Shown here piece by piece: positions 56,938-64,000 of a stretch of DNA of 64,000 nt. A program made the translations under genes and the position numbers. The notes below the pieces were generated by a model. It was not told where the DNA came from. It saw nothing but the letters and a program-made list of their open reading frames with translations, and made no database searches. Numbering within the stretch: the stretch's first letter is position 1; each line of letters starts with the position of its first letter. Source of the DNA: Bradyrhizobium ivorense (GTDB lineage: Bacteria; Pseudomonadota; Alphaproteobacteria; Rhizobiales; Xanthobacteraceae); NCBI RefSeq assembly GCF_900696085.1, contig NZ_CAADFC020000042.1, forward strand, positions 21,998 to 85,997, read 5' to 3'.

Positions 56938-57226
56938 AAAATTTCCGCGGCTGCTTTGGCGTCGCTCCAGAGCTAACAACTCCCCGCCGGGGTGAAAAGT
57001 GCCCAGCCGGGTCACGCCTTGCACTGCGGTAAAAGTACGGCGTGATTCGCAGGGCAGCCTTCCAAAAACCGCTTCCCGCCACTATCTTTCTGATAGAACA
57101 ACGGAACTTTGATTTCCCCGCGGGCTTCTGCCGGCCGTTTCTCTCTGCTAGGCTTGTGCGAAGCACCCCATCCGCAGCCAAACGATTTAATCTGGTTTCG
57201 GGAATGCCCGCGACCTCGGAGGATGA
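56938..57226. promoter_or_regulatory. DedA-cobS divergent control region
   Basis: This 289-bp gap holds the promoters of both genes. An AT-richer stretch around 57080-57115 may be the core promoter for cobS, but I see no clear -35/-10 pair and no cobalamin riboswitch signature. GGAGG at 57218-57222 is the cobS ribosome site. Confidence 0.35.
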
Positions 57227-58225
57227 ATGACGACCGCCGTCCAGACCAAAGAGCAAGAACCCGTCGGCATGCCCGACATGAAGGTGTCGGTTCGGCAGGT
57301 CTTCGGGATCGATAGCGACCTGGAAGTTCCGGCCTATTCCGAAGTCGATCCGCACGTGCCGGAGGTCGACAGCGACTACCGCTTCGACCGCGCCACCACG
57401 CTCGCGATCCTCGCCGGCTTCGCCAAGAACCGCCGCGTGATGGTCACCGGCTATCACGGCACCGGCAAGTCGACTCACATCGAGCAGGTCGCGGCCCGCC
57501 TCAACTGGCCCTGCGTGCGCGTCAACCTCGACAGCCACATCAGCCGTATCGATCTGGTCGGCAAGGATGCGATCGTGGTCAAGGAAGGCAAGCAGGTCAC
57601 TGAATTCCGCGACGGCATCCTGCCCTGGGCGTTGCAGCACAACATCGCGCTGGTGTTCGACGAGTACGATGCCGGCCGCCCCGACGTGATGTTCGTGATC
57701 CAGCGCGTGCTGGAAGTCTCCGGCCGCCTGACGCTGCTCGACCAGAACAAGGTGATCAAGCCGCACCCGGCGTTCCGCCTGTTCTCGACCGCCAACACGG
57801 TCGGCCTCGGCGATACCTCGGGCCTCTATCACGGCACCCAGCAGATCAACCAGGGCCAGATGGACCGCTGGTCGATCGTCACCACGCTGAACTACCTCGC
57901 CCATGACGAGGAAGTCGAGATCGTGCTGGCCAAGGCGCGCCACTACCGCACCCAGGAAGGCCGCGACATTGTTAACAAGATGGTGCGGCTTGCGGACCTC
58001 ACGCGCAACGCCTTCGCCAATGGCGACCTGTCGACGGTGATGAGCCCGCGCACGGTGATCACCTGGGCGGAGAATTCCGACATCTTCAACGACATCGGCT
58101 TCGCCTTCCGCGTCACCTTCCTCAACAAGTGTGACGAGCTGGAGCGGCCGCTGGTCGCCGAGTTCTATCAGCGCTGCTTCAACGTCGAGCTGCCGGAATC
58201 CTCGGTCAACGTGGCGCTGTCATAA
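57227..58225 (+). CDS. cobS: Cobaltochelatase subunit CobS
   Basis: A 332-residue AAA+ ATPase of aerobic cobaltochelatase, which with CobT powers CobN to insert cobalt into hydrogenobyrinic acid a,c-diamide. Walker A is GYHGTGKSTHIEQVAARLNWPCVRVNLDSHISRIDLVG. Walker B is IALVFDEYDAGRPDVMFVIQRVLE, and a sensor motif is FRLFSTANTVGLGDTSGLYHGTQQINQGQMDRW. ATG 57227 has GGAGG upstream. It leads directly to cobT through a small repeat. CobN is not in the window. Confidence 0.97.
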   Translation: MTTAVQTKEQEPVGMPDMKVSVRQVFGIDSDLEVPAYSEVDPHVPEVDSDYRFDRATTLAILAGFAKNRRVMVTGYHGTGKSTHIEQVAARLNWPCVRVNLDSHISRIDLVGKDAIVVKEGKQVTEFRDGILPWALQHNIALVFDEYDAGRPDVMFVIQRVLEVSGRLTLLDQNKVIKPHPAFRLFSTANTVGLGDTSGLYHGTQQINQGQMDRWSIVTTLNYLAHDEEVEIVLAKARHYRTQEGRDIVNKMVRLADLTRNAFANGDLSTVMSPRTVITWAENSDIFNDIGFAFRVTFLNKCDELERPLVAEFYQRCFNVELPESSVNVALS

Positions 58226-58228
58226 ATG

Positions 58229-58352
58229 CTGGCGGTCCCGGCGAAAGCCGGGACCCGCATGCTGCGGCGTCGCTGGAATTGTTGGTGCATGAGTTCGGGA
58301 AAATAACGACCGCCGGTTATCGGTCCCTGCTTTCGCAGGGACGGCGGCGGTG
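58229..58352. repeat. Short palindromic repeat between cobS and cobT
   Basis: The block holds a GTCCCGGCGAAAGCCGGGAC hairpin near 58235 and GTCCCTGCTTTCGCAGGGAC near 58322, with CCGGTTATCGG between. It resembles the hairpin at 2465. It could weaken readthrough into cobT. Confidence 0.6.
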
Positions 58353-58360
58353 AGGGTGCG

Positions 58361-60259
58361 ATGACAACCTCCAACATCAAATTCCGTCCCGGTTCCAAGG
58401 AAGCGCCGACCGAGCCGTTCAAGCGCTCGGTCTCGGCCTGTCTGAAGGCGATCGCCAAGAAGCCCGAGCTCGAGGTCAGCTTTGCGGCCGAGCGGCCCGG
58501 GCTCGCGCCCGGCAAGGCGCGGCTGCCGGAGCCGGCGCGCAAGATGACCAAGCGCGATGCCGCGATCGTGCGCGGCCATGCCGATTCGATTGCGCTGAAG
58601 ATCGCCTGTCACGATCCCAAGGTGCATCGCAAGCTGATGCCGGGCAATCCGCAGGCGCGCGGCGTGTTCGAGGCGGTCGAGCAGGCGCGCGTCGAGGCGA
58701 TCGGCTCGCGCCGCATGGCGGGTGTCGCGAAGAACCTTTCCGCGATGCTCGACGATCATTTCCACCGCGGCAAGTATGACGAGATCACCGACCGTGCCGA
58801 TGCGCCGCTGTCGGATGCGCTGGCGATGCTGGTGCGCGAGCGCCTGACCGGTCTCGCCCCGCCTGCGGCCGCCAAGAAGATGGTCGATCTCTGGCGTCCG
58901 GCGCTGGAGGACAAGATCGGCTCGCGGCTCGACAAGCTGAGCCGCTTCGCCGAGGACCAGGCCAAGTTCGGCGACCTCGTCCATGATCTGTTGTCGGCGC
59001 TCGATCTCGGCGACGAGCGTGACATGGATTCCGACGACGACGAGGATCAGGACGAGAACCAGGACGGCGACAACGATCAGTCCGGCGCCGAGGGCTCGCC
59101 GGATTCCGACGCCGCGCAGGAGATGAGCGCCGACCAGGCGCAGCAGACCGCGGACGAGATGAGCGAAAGCGCGATGGAGAGCGCGCAGGCCTCCACCAGC
59201 GATACGTTCGACGACGGCGAGCTCGGCGACGACGAGACGCCGGGCGAGGCTACGCGGCCCAACGCGCGCGGCCAGAACGAGCCGCGCGGGCCGGAATACC
59301 ACGCCTTCGCGCCGAAATTCGACGAGGTGATCGCGGCCGAAGATCTCTGCGACCATGACGAGCTGGAGCGGCTGCGCTCCTACCTCGACAAGCAACTTGC
59401 GCATCTGCAGGGCATCGTGGCGCGGCTCGCCAACCGCCTGCAGCGCCGCCTGATGGCGCAGCAGAACCGCGCTTGGGAGTTCGACCTCGAAGAGGGCATC
59501 CTCGATCCGGCGCGGCTGTCGCGCGTCGTCACCGATCCCTATCATCCGCTGTCCTTCATGCATGAGAAGGAGGCGACGTTCCGCGACACCGTGGTGACGC
59601 TGCTGCTCGACAATTCCGGCTCGATGCGCGGCCGCCCCATTACGGTCGCCGCGACCTGCGCCGACATCCTGGCGCGCACGCTGGAGCGCTGCGGCGTCAA
59701 GGTCGAGATCCTGGGCTTCACCACTCGCGCCTGGAAGGGCGGGCAGTCGCGCGAGGCGTGGCTTGCCGCCGGCAAGCCAGCCAACCCGGGCCGCCTCAAC
59801 GATCTGCGCCACATCATCTACAAGTCCGCCGACGCGCCCTGGCGTCGTGCGCGTAAAAATCTCGGACTGATGATGCGCGAGGGTCTGCTCAAGGAGAACA
59901 TCGACGGCGAGGCGCTAGACTGGGCGCACAAGCGCCTGCTGGCGCGTCCCGAGCAGCGCCGCATCCTGATGATGATCTCCGACGGTGCGCCGGTCGACGA
60001 CTCCACGCTGTCGGTCAATCCCGGCAACTATCTCGAGCGGCATTTGCGCCACATCATCGATGAGATCGAGACCCGCTCGCCGGTCGAGCTGATCGCGATC
60101 GGCATCGGCCATGACGTCACGCGCTACTATCGCCGCGCCGTCACCATCGTGGACGCCGAAGAACTCGGCGGCGCCATCACTGAAAAACTCGCCGAGCTGT
60201 TCAGCGAAACTCACGGCTCCGCGCCTGCACAGGGCACCCGGCGCCGCCTCCACTCGTGA
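58361..60259 (+). CDS. cobT: Cobaltochelatase subunit CobT
   Basis: A 632-residue subunit with a CobT-specific N-terminal domain (residues about 1-220), a highly acidic hinge (DMDSDDDEDQDENQDGDNDQ near residue 225) and a C-terminal VWA domain. The VWA domain has the MIDAS motif LLLDNSGSMRGRPIT, and later RILMMISDGAPVDDSTLSVNPGNYLERHL and IAIGIGHDVTRYYRRAVTIVDAEELGGA. It pairs with CobS as a AAA/VWA chelatase motor. The stop is 3 bp before the next gene. Confidence 0.97.
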   Translation: MTTSNIKFRPGSKEAPTEPFKRSVSACLKAIAKKPELEVSFAAERPGLAPGKARLPEPARKMTKRDAAIVRGHADSIALKIACHDPKVHRKLMPGNPQARGVFEAVEQARVEAIGSRRMAGVAKNLSAMLDDHFHRGKYDEITDRADAPLSDALAMLVRERLTGLAPPAAAKKMVDLWRPALEDKIGSRLDKLSRFAEDQAKFGDLVHDLLSALDLGDERDMDSDDDEDQDENQDGDNDQSGAEGSPDSDAAQEMSADQAQQTADEMSESAMESAQASTSDTFDDGELGDDETPGEATRPNARGQNEPRGPEYHAFAPKFDEVIAAEDLCDHDELERLRSYLDKQLAHLQGIVARLANRLQRRLMAQQNRAWEFDLEEGILDPARLSRVVTDPYHPLSFMHEKEATFRDTVVTLLLDNSGSMRGRPITVAATCADILARTLERCGVKVEILGFTTRAWKGGQSREAWLAAGKPANPGRLNDLRHIIYKSADAPWRRARKNLGLMMREGLLKENIDGEALDWAHKRLLARPEQRRILMMISDGAPVDDSTLSVNPGNYLERHLRHIIDEIETRSPVELIAIGIGHDVTRYYRRAVTIVDAEELGGAITEKLAELFSETHGSAPAQGTRRRLHS

Positions 60260-60262
60260 GAC

Positions 60263-61354
60263 ATGCGCTCCGCCGCTAGCCGCCGCCGCTTCCTTCAAGG
60301 TGTGGCGGCGGGGCTTTCGGCCGCCGTGCTGCCAGATCTTGTGCGCGGCAGTCTCGCGCAGGCACAGAGCGCCACCCACCCGCCGCCGAAGCCGGCGGCC
60401 AGGCTCAACCCCCATGCCGTCGACGAGCCGGTCGCGATCGAGGTCAATGCGCGGCCGCTGCCGTCATTCGACATCCGCGATCGCGGGCATCGGCGGTTCG
60501 GCGCGTTGGAATATCGCAGCGGGCTGATCCTGACCTCGCCGTTCCCGGGGTTCGGCGGCCTCTCCGCGCTGCGGCTCGATCCCAAGGGCGAGCGCTTCAT
60601 CGCGGTCAGCGACCAAGGCAGCTGGTTCACCGGCCGCATCGTCTATCATGGCCGCGAGATGGTCGGGCTCGACGATGTCGAGGCGGCACCGCTGCTCGCC
60701 GCCGACGGCAGGCCGATCACCGCCACCCGCCGCTGGTACGATTCGGAGTCGCTCGCGCTCGACGGCTCCTTCGTCTATGTCGGGCTCGAGCGCGTCAACC
60801 AGGTGCTGCGCTACGATTTTGCCGAGGGCTTCACCCGCTCGCGCGGCGAGGTGGTGCCGCTGCCGCCGGCGGCGCACAAGCTTCCGCTCAACAAGGGGCT
60901 CGAGGGGCTGGTCTTCGTGCCCAAGGGCCTGCCGCTCGCCGGCACGCTGATCGCGTTCTCGGAACGCGGGCTCGATGCCAGCGGCAACCTGATCGCCTTT
61001 CTGGTCGGCGGCAAGACGCCGGGCCAGTTCAGCGTCCGCCGCACCGAGAATTTCGACATCAGCGATGCCGTGCTGCTGCGGTCCGGCGACCTGTTGATCC
61101 TGGAGCGCAAGTTCTCGCTGTTCGGCGGCGTCGGCATCCGCATCCGCCGCATTCCGCTTAGCCAGGTCGCGCCGGGCGCGCTGATCGATGGCCCGGCAAT
61201 CTTCCATGCCGATCTCGGCAACGAGATCGACAACATGGAGGGCATCGACGCCCACGTCACCGCGGAGGGCGAGACCGTGGTGACCATGATCTCCGACGAC
61301 AATTTTTCGCTGATCCAGCGCAACCTGCTGCTGCAGTTCACGCTGGTGGAGTGA
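60263..61354 (+). CDS. Exported esterase-like phytase-family protein
   Basis: A 363-residue protein with a twin-arginine signal (SRRRFLQGVAAGLSAAVLPDLVRG) and a single beta-propeller-like domain of the phytase-like esterase group (DUF of PF13449 type). It shows FDIRDRGHRRFGALEYRSGLILTSPFPGFGGLSALRLDPKGERFIAVSDQG, DGSFVYVGLERVNQVLRYDF and LFGGVGIRIRRIPLSQV. Some members hydrolyse phosphate esters; the substrate is not known here. It starts 3 bp after cobT, so it is probably read from the cob operon. Confidence 0.85.
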   Translation: MRSAASRRRFLQGVAAGLSAAVLPDLVRGSLAQAQSATHPPPKPAARLNPHAVDEPVAIEVNARPLPSFDIRDRGHRRFGALEYRSGLILTSPFPGFGGLSALRLDPKGERFIAVSDQGSWFTGRIVYHGREMVGLDDVEAAPLLAADGRPITATRRWYDSESLALDGSFVYVGLERVNQVLRYDFAEGFTRSRGEVVPLPPAAHKLPLNKGLEGLVFVPKGLPLAGTLIAFSERGLDASGNLIAFLVGGKTPGQFSVRRTENFDISDAVLLRSGDLLILERKFSLFGGVGIRIRRIPLSQVAPGALIDGPAIFHADLGNEIDNMEGIDAHVTAEGETVVTMISDDNFSLIQRNLLLQFTLVE

Positions 61355-61410
61355 GACGCCGGCCAACGCGTGCGTTCGAACCGATTGTTCGGCTAACTCG
61401 ACCAACGGCC

Positions 61411-62112
61411 ATGCAGCTTCGTCACGCCATCTCCATTCTCGTTGCGGCGCTGGTCGCCTGCGCCGCCACCCCGGCGGGCGCGACGGCCGAATACGACTAT
61501 GGCGCGGATGAATACGTCATCATCGACGGCGGGCTTTCGCGCGACACCAGGACGTCGCTCGCGGCGCATGCCGATCCCGGCGGCGGCAATTTCCATGTCT
61601 GGCTGATGGCGGAGCCCGCGCATCGCAAGGTCGCGATGCTCGACGCGATCGGCGACGACAACAATCTCGATACCAAGGCCAACGCCTATCATGCGGAGTG
61701 GTCGACGGATTCGCGCCATGTCGCGGTCTCATGGCGCCGCGAGCGGCATGCGCTGCAGCTCAACCTCTACGTCATCGAGAAGGATCGCCCGCACCTGATC
61801 ACCGGGCCGAGCCTGTTCCACGATGTGGCCGGCCGCGACATCGGCAAGGATGACGATATCCGCCGCGGCAGCCCCTCGATCGAATGGCGGACGGCAAACC
61901 GCTTCGTGCTGCGCGAGCGCATGCTGCTGATGACGACGGATGCCGGCTTCGCCGGCCGGCTCGGCCGCTTTGCCCGCATCGCCGAGCGGCACGAAGGCGG
62001 CCGGTTCCTGGTCGAATTCTCGGCGGTGGCCGACTGCGTGCTGGCGGCGGGGCGCCGCTACCGCATTGCTGCTCTGCGCCCGGGCCCGTTCGGCGACGCG
62101 GACGGTTGGTGA
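61411..62112 (+). CDS. Secreted protein of unknown function
   Basis: A 233-residue protein with a signal peptide (MQLRHAISILVAALVACAATPAGATA). The mature part has a region that looks like beta propeller or beta-strand-rich sequence (NAYHAEWSTDSRHVAVSWRRERHALQLNLYVIEKDRPHLITGP, then LFHDVAGRDIGKDDDIRRGSPSIEWRTANRFVLRERMLL). I cannot name the family. A GTG at 61351 is in frame and overlaps the previous stop, but the signal peptide favours ATG 61411. Confidence 0.65.
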   Translation: MQLRHAISILVAALVACAATPAGATAEYDYGADEYVIIDGGLSRDTRTSLAAHADPGGGNFHVWLMAEPAHRKVAMLDAIGDDNNLDTKANAYHAEWSTDSRHVAVSWRRERHALQLNLYVIEKDRPHLITGPSLFHDVAGRDIGKDDDIRRGSPSIEWRTANRFVLRERMLLMTTDAGFAGRLGRFARIAERHEGGRFLVEFSAVADCVLAAGRRYRIAALRPGPFGDADGW

Positions 62113-62171
62113 TCGCGGGCGCCGGCTCTATCTTATGCGGGCCCCTTTCCTCCGATCCGGATACTCCCCGA

Positions 62172-63281
62172 ATGAGCACACTTTTTTCCCCGATCGAACT
62201 GCGCGGCCTAAAACTCTCCAACCGCATCATGGTGTCGCCGATGTGCCAGTACTCGGCCGACGACGGCTCCGCCAACGACTGGCATTTCACCCACATCAAC
62301 ATGCTGGCGCTGTCGGGCGCGGCGATGTTCTGCATCGAGGCGACCCATGTCGAGGATATCGGGCGGATCACGCCGGGCTGCCTCGGGCTCTACAGCGATG
62401 CCAATGAGGCGGCGCTGAAGCCGATCCTGGCGTCGGTGCGCAAGCATTCCAAGGCTGCGGTCGCGATGCAGCTCGCCCATGCCGGCCGCAAAGCGTCGAG
62501 CCAGCGGCCCTGGGAGGGTGGTCAGTTGATCCCGATTTCGGCAGGCGGCTGGCAGCCGGTGGCGCCGTCCGCCGTCCCGCACAAGGAGAGCGAGACGGCG
62601 CCGACCGCGCTGGATGAGGCCGGCTTGACGCGGATTCGCAATGCCTTCGTCGCCGCGGCGAGGCGCGCCGACCGGCTCGGCATCGACGCGCTCGAGCTGC
62701 ACGGTGCGCACGGTTATCTCTTGCACCAGTTCCTGTCGCCGATTGCCAACAAGCGGACCGACCGGTATGGCGGCTCGCTCGAAAACCGCATGCGCTTCCC
62801 GCTGGAAGTATTCGACGCGGTGCGCGCCGTATTTCCGGACCGCAAGCCGATCGGCATGCGAGTGTCGGCGACCGATTGGGTGGAGGGCGCCTGGGACCTC
62901 GCGCAGACCATCGAGTTTGCCAAGGAATTGAAGAAGCGCGGCATCGACTGGATCGACGTTTCCTCCGGCGGCGTTTCGCCACTGCAGAAGATCCCGCTCG
63001 GCCCGGGGTATCAGGTGCCGGCGGCAGAGGCGGTGAGGGCGACCGGCGTCACCACGATGGCGGTCGGACTGATCACCGAAGCGAGGCAAGCGGAAGAGAT
63101 CGTCTCGTCCGGCAAGGCCGACATGGTCGCGCTCGCCCGCGGCATGCTCTACGACCCGCGCTGGGGCTGGCACGCCGCCGCCGAGCTCGGCGGCGAGGTG
63201 AGCGCGCCGCCGCAATATTGGCGCTCGCAGCCCTCGACGCAGAAGACGCTGTTCGGCGCGACGACGTTCGGAACGAGGTAG
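62172..63281 (+). CDS. NADH:flavin oxidoreductase, Old Yellow Enzyme/YqjM type
   Basis: A 369-residue flavoprotein of the YqjM/NamA-like OYE class. It has FSPIELRGLKLSNRIMVSPMCQYSADDGSANDWH at the FMN site, MQLAHAGRKASS for flavin and substrate contact, and ELHGAHGYLLHQFLSPIANKRTDRYGGSLENRMRFPLEV with the catalytic HGAHG region. The end has VGLITEARQAEEIVSSGKADMVALARGMLYDPRWGWHAA. Such enzymes reduce activated alkenes with NADPH. ATG 62172 fits. An IS110 element begins soon after its stop. Confidence 0.95.
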   Translation: MSTLFSPIELRGLKLSNRIMVSPMCQYSADDGSANDWHFTHINMLALSGAAMFCIEATHVEDIGRITPGCLGLYSDANEAALKPILASVRKHSKAAVAMQLAHAGRKASSQRPWEGGQLIPISAGGWQPVAPSAVPHKESETAPTALDEAGLTRIRNAFVAAARRADRLGIDALELHGAHGYLLHQFLSPIANKRTDRYGGSLENRMRFPLEVFDAVRAVFPDRKPIGMRVSATDWVEGAWDLAQTIEFAKELKKRGIDWIDVSSGGVSPLQKIPLGPGYQVPAAEAVRATGVTTMAVGLITEARQAEEIVSSGKADMVALARGMLYDPRWGWHAAAELGGEVSAPPQYWRSQPSTQKTLFGATTFGTR

Positions 63282-63471
63282 TCACGACGACAATTCGTAG
63301 ATGGGGTAACGGGCCCGCGGTCCTCCCTTCCAAGCAAGCCGCGCTAGCTACGGCGCTGTTTTGATGCGCGCGTCGCGCGGCTTGCTTGGAAGGGAGGCGG
63401 TCGTCCCTCACATTGATGGTGTAACGGAGTCGGGGCTTGAACCCCGCTCCAAGCATCGAGGAGAGACGACC
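63282..63471 (+). other. Structured leader of an IS110-family element; possible bridge-type RNA
   Basis: A 190-bp region between the OYE gene and the transposase holds a perfect 23-bp inverted repeat (63322-63344 and 63375-63397, 30-base loop) that contains the motif CTTCCAAGCAAGCCGCG and its complement. It is flanked by a near-identical GATGGGGTAACGG (63300-63312) and GATGGTGTAACGG (63415-63427). A smaller hairpin, GGAG-T-CGGGG with CCCCG-CTCC, spans 63426-63450 with a CTTGAA loop. Some IS110 elements encode a bridge RNA in this position. Alternatively the large hairpin is host sequence that served as target. The left end is not defined. Confidence 0.4.
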
Positions 63472-64000
63472 ATGGACCATTATGCCGGAATCGACGTGTC
63501 ATTGGAATGCTCCAGCGTGTGCGTTGTCGATGCGAACGGCAAGATCGTTCGCGAGGCCAAGGTGGCGAGCGAGCCGGAGGCGCTGATCGACTGGTTCCGC
63601 TCGCTCGGGTTCGATCTGGCCAGGATCGGACTTGAAGCCGGACCGCTGTCGCAATGGCTCTATGCGGCGATGAAGAAGGCCTGTCTGGCGGTCGAGCTTC
63701 TGGAGACGCGCCATGTGAGCGACGCGTTCAAGGCGATGCCGGTGAAGTCTGACCGCAACGATGCCCGCAATATCGCGCAATTGATCCGGCTCGGCTGGTT
63801 CCGGCCGGTCCACTGCAAGTCGATGAGCGCGCAGGAGACCCGCGCAATGCTGACGGCGCGCAAGCTGGTCCAGAACAAGCTCCAGGACGTCGAGAACAGC
63901 CTGCGCGGGATCTTGCGTGGCTTCGGCTTGAAGGTCGGCAAGACAACCAAGCGCAGCTTTGCGCCACGGATCCGCGAGCTGGTGACCGGCCATCCGGCGC
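63300..64000 (+). mobile_element. IS110-family insertion sequence, 5' part
   Basis: The leader and the transposase gene together mark the left part of an IS110-family element, which the window cuts. The left boundary is uncertain (about 63300 if the direct repeat belongs to it). IS110 elements usually have no long terminal inverted repeats, so no target duplication is expected. Confidence 0.6.
63472..64000 (+). CDS. IS110-family transposase (DEDD), partial
   Basis: The first 176 residues of an IS110 DEDD recombinase, open to the window edge. It starts MDHYAGIDVSLECSSVCVVD, with the first catalytic Asp at D8. E55 (IGLEAGPLSQWLYAAM) and D94 and D97 (KSDRNDARNIAQLIRLGW) complete the RuvC-like set, as in this family. 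The C-terminal transposase_20 domain with the catalytic Ser is beyond the window. GAGGAGAG precedes ATG 63472 at suitable spacing. Whether the element is intact cannot be judged here. Confidence 0.9.
   Translation, partial: MDHYAGIDVSLECSSVCVVDANGKIVREAKVASEPEALIDWFRSLGFDLARIGLEAGPLSQWLYAAMKKACLAVELLETRHVSDAFKAMPVKSDRNDARNIAQLIRLGWFRPVHCKSMSAQETRAMLTARKLVQNKLQDVENSLRGILRGFGLKVGKTTKRSFAPRIRELVTGHPA

Noticed and set aside
57227..58225. Cobalamin riboswitch before cobS
   Set aside because: The upstream 289 bp lack the B12-box and the conserved core pattern.
63415..63450. tRNA-like T-arm near the IS110 transposase
   Set aside because: CGGGG-CTTGAA-CCCCG resembles a T-arm only loosely: the loop is six bases and no acceptor, D or anticodon arm can be built around it.

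Overview
The window is chromosomal DNA of a high-GC alphaproteobacterium. Gene content (phaR-phaAB polyhydroxybutyrate genes, ptsP of the nitrogen PTS, aerobic cobaltochelatase cobST, DUF4167 and DUF1178 proteins, a TadG-like protein) and the style of its intergenic palindromes point to Bradyrhizobium or a close Nitrobacteraceae relative. The genus is an inference; no rRNA or tRNA gene is present to fix it.

Layout. 0-5.6 kb: an AraC-type regulator fused to an acetamidase/formamidase, then phaR divergent from phaA-phaB. 5.6-13 kb: a YddG-like exporter, a cupin, gloB, a methyltransferase, a DUF4167 protein, prmC, a HIT protein, a MarR regulator and prfA. 13-24 kb: ptsP, lysC, a PH-domain membrane protein, ubiG, a second EamA exporter, an overlapping grxC/carbon-nitrogen hydrolase/DUF1178 operon, comF, an NDUFAF5-like methyltransferase and mutT. 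24-33.7 kb: a TadG/VWA protein, argJ, a parvulin, secA, a YiiX-like papain-fold protein and a VOC protein. 33.8-42.2 kb: an amide-use cluster with a MarR regulator divergent from an AmiC-like sensor, then a Ser-cisSer-Lys amidase and a complete branched-chain-type ABC transporter (permease, binding protein, permease, two ATPases). 42-48 kb: a PAP2 phosphatase with two DUF3147 membrane proteins, a flavodoxin-family pseudogene, an L,D-transpeptidase, accA and xerD. 48-53.7 kb: aroK-aroB-CNNM/CorC, a secreted protein, bolA and a J-domain protein. 53.8-64 kb: two divergent citrate-synthase-family genes, one with a fused HTH, a DedA protein, cobS-cobT, two secreted proteins, an Old Yellow Enzyme, and the 5' part of an IS110-family element cut by the window edge.

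Most of the window is ordinary core metabolism. The parts most worth a second look are the AraC-formamidase fusion, the amide cluster with two TTGAA/TTCAA palindromes in its control regions, the HTH-citrate synthase with palindromes next to its start and a divergent partner carrying Glu at the catalytic Asp position, the flavodoxin gene that lost its middle, and the structured leader of the IS110 element, which could encode a bridge-type RNA. Many gene gaps hold palindromic repeats from a few families. No CRISPR array, prophage, tRNA or rRNA was found.
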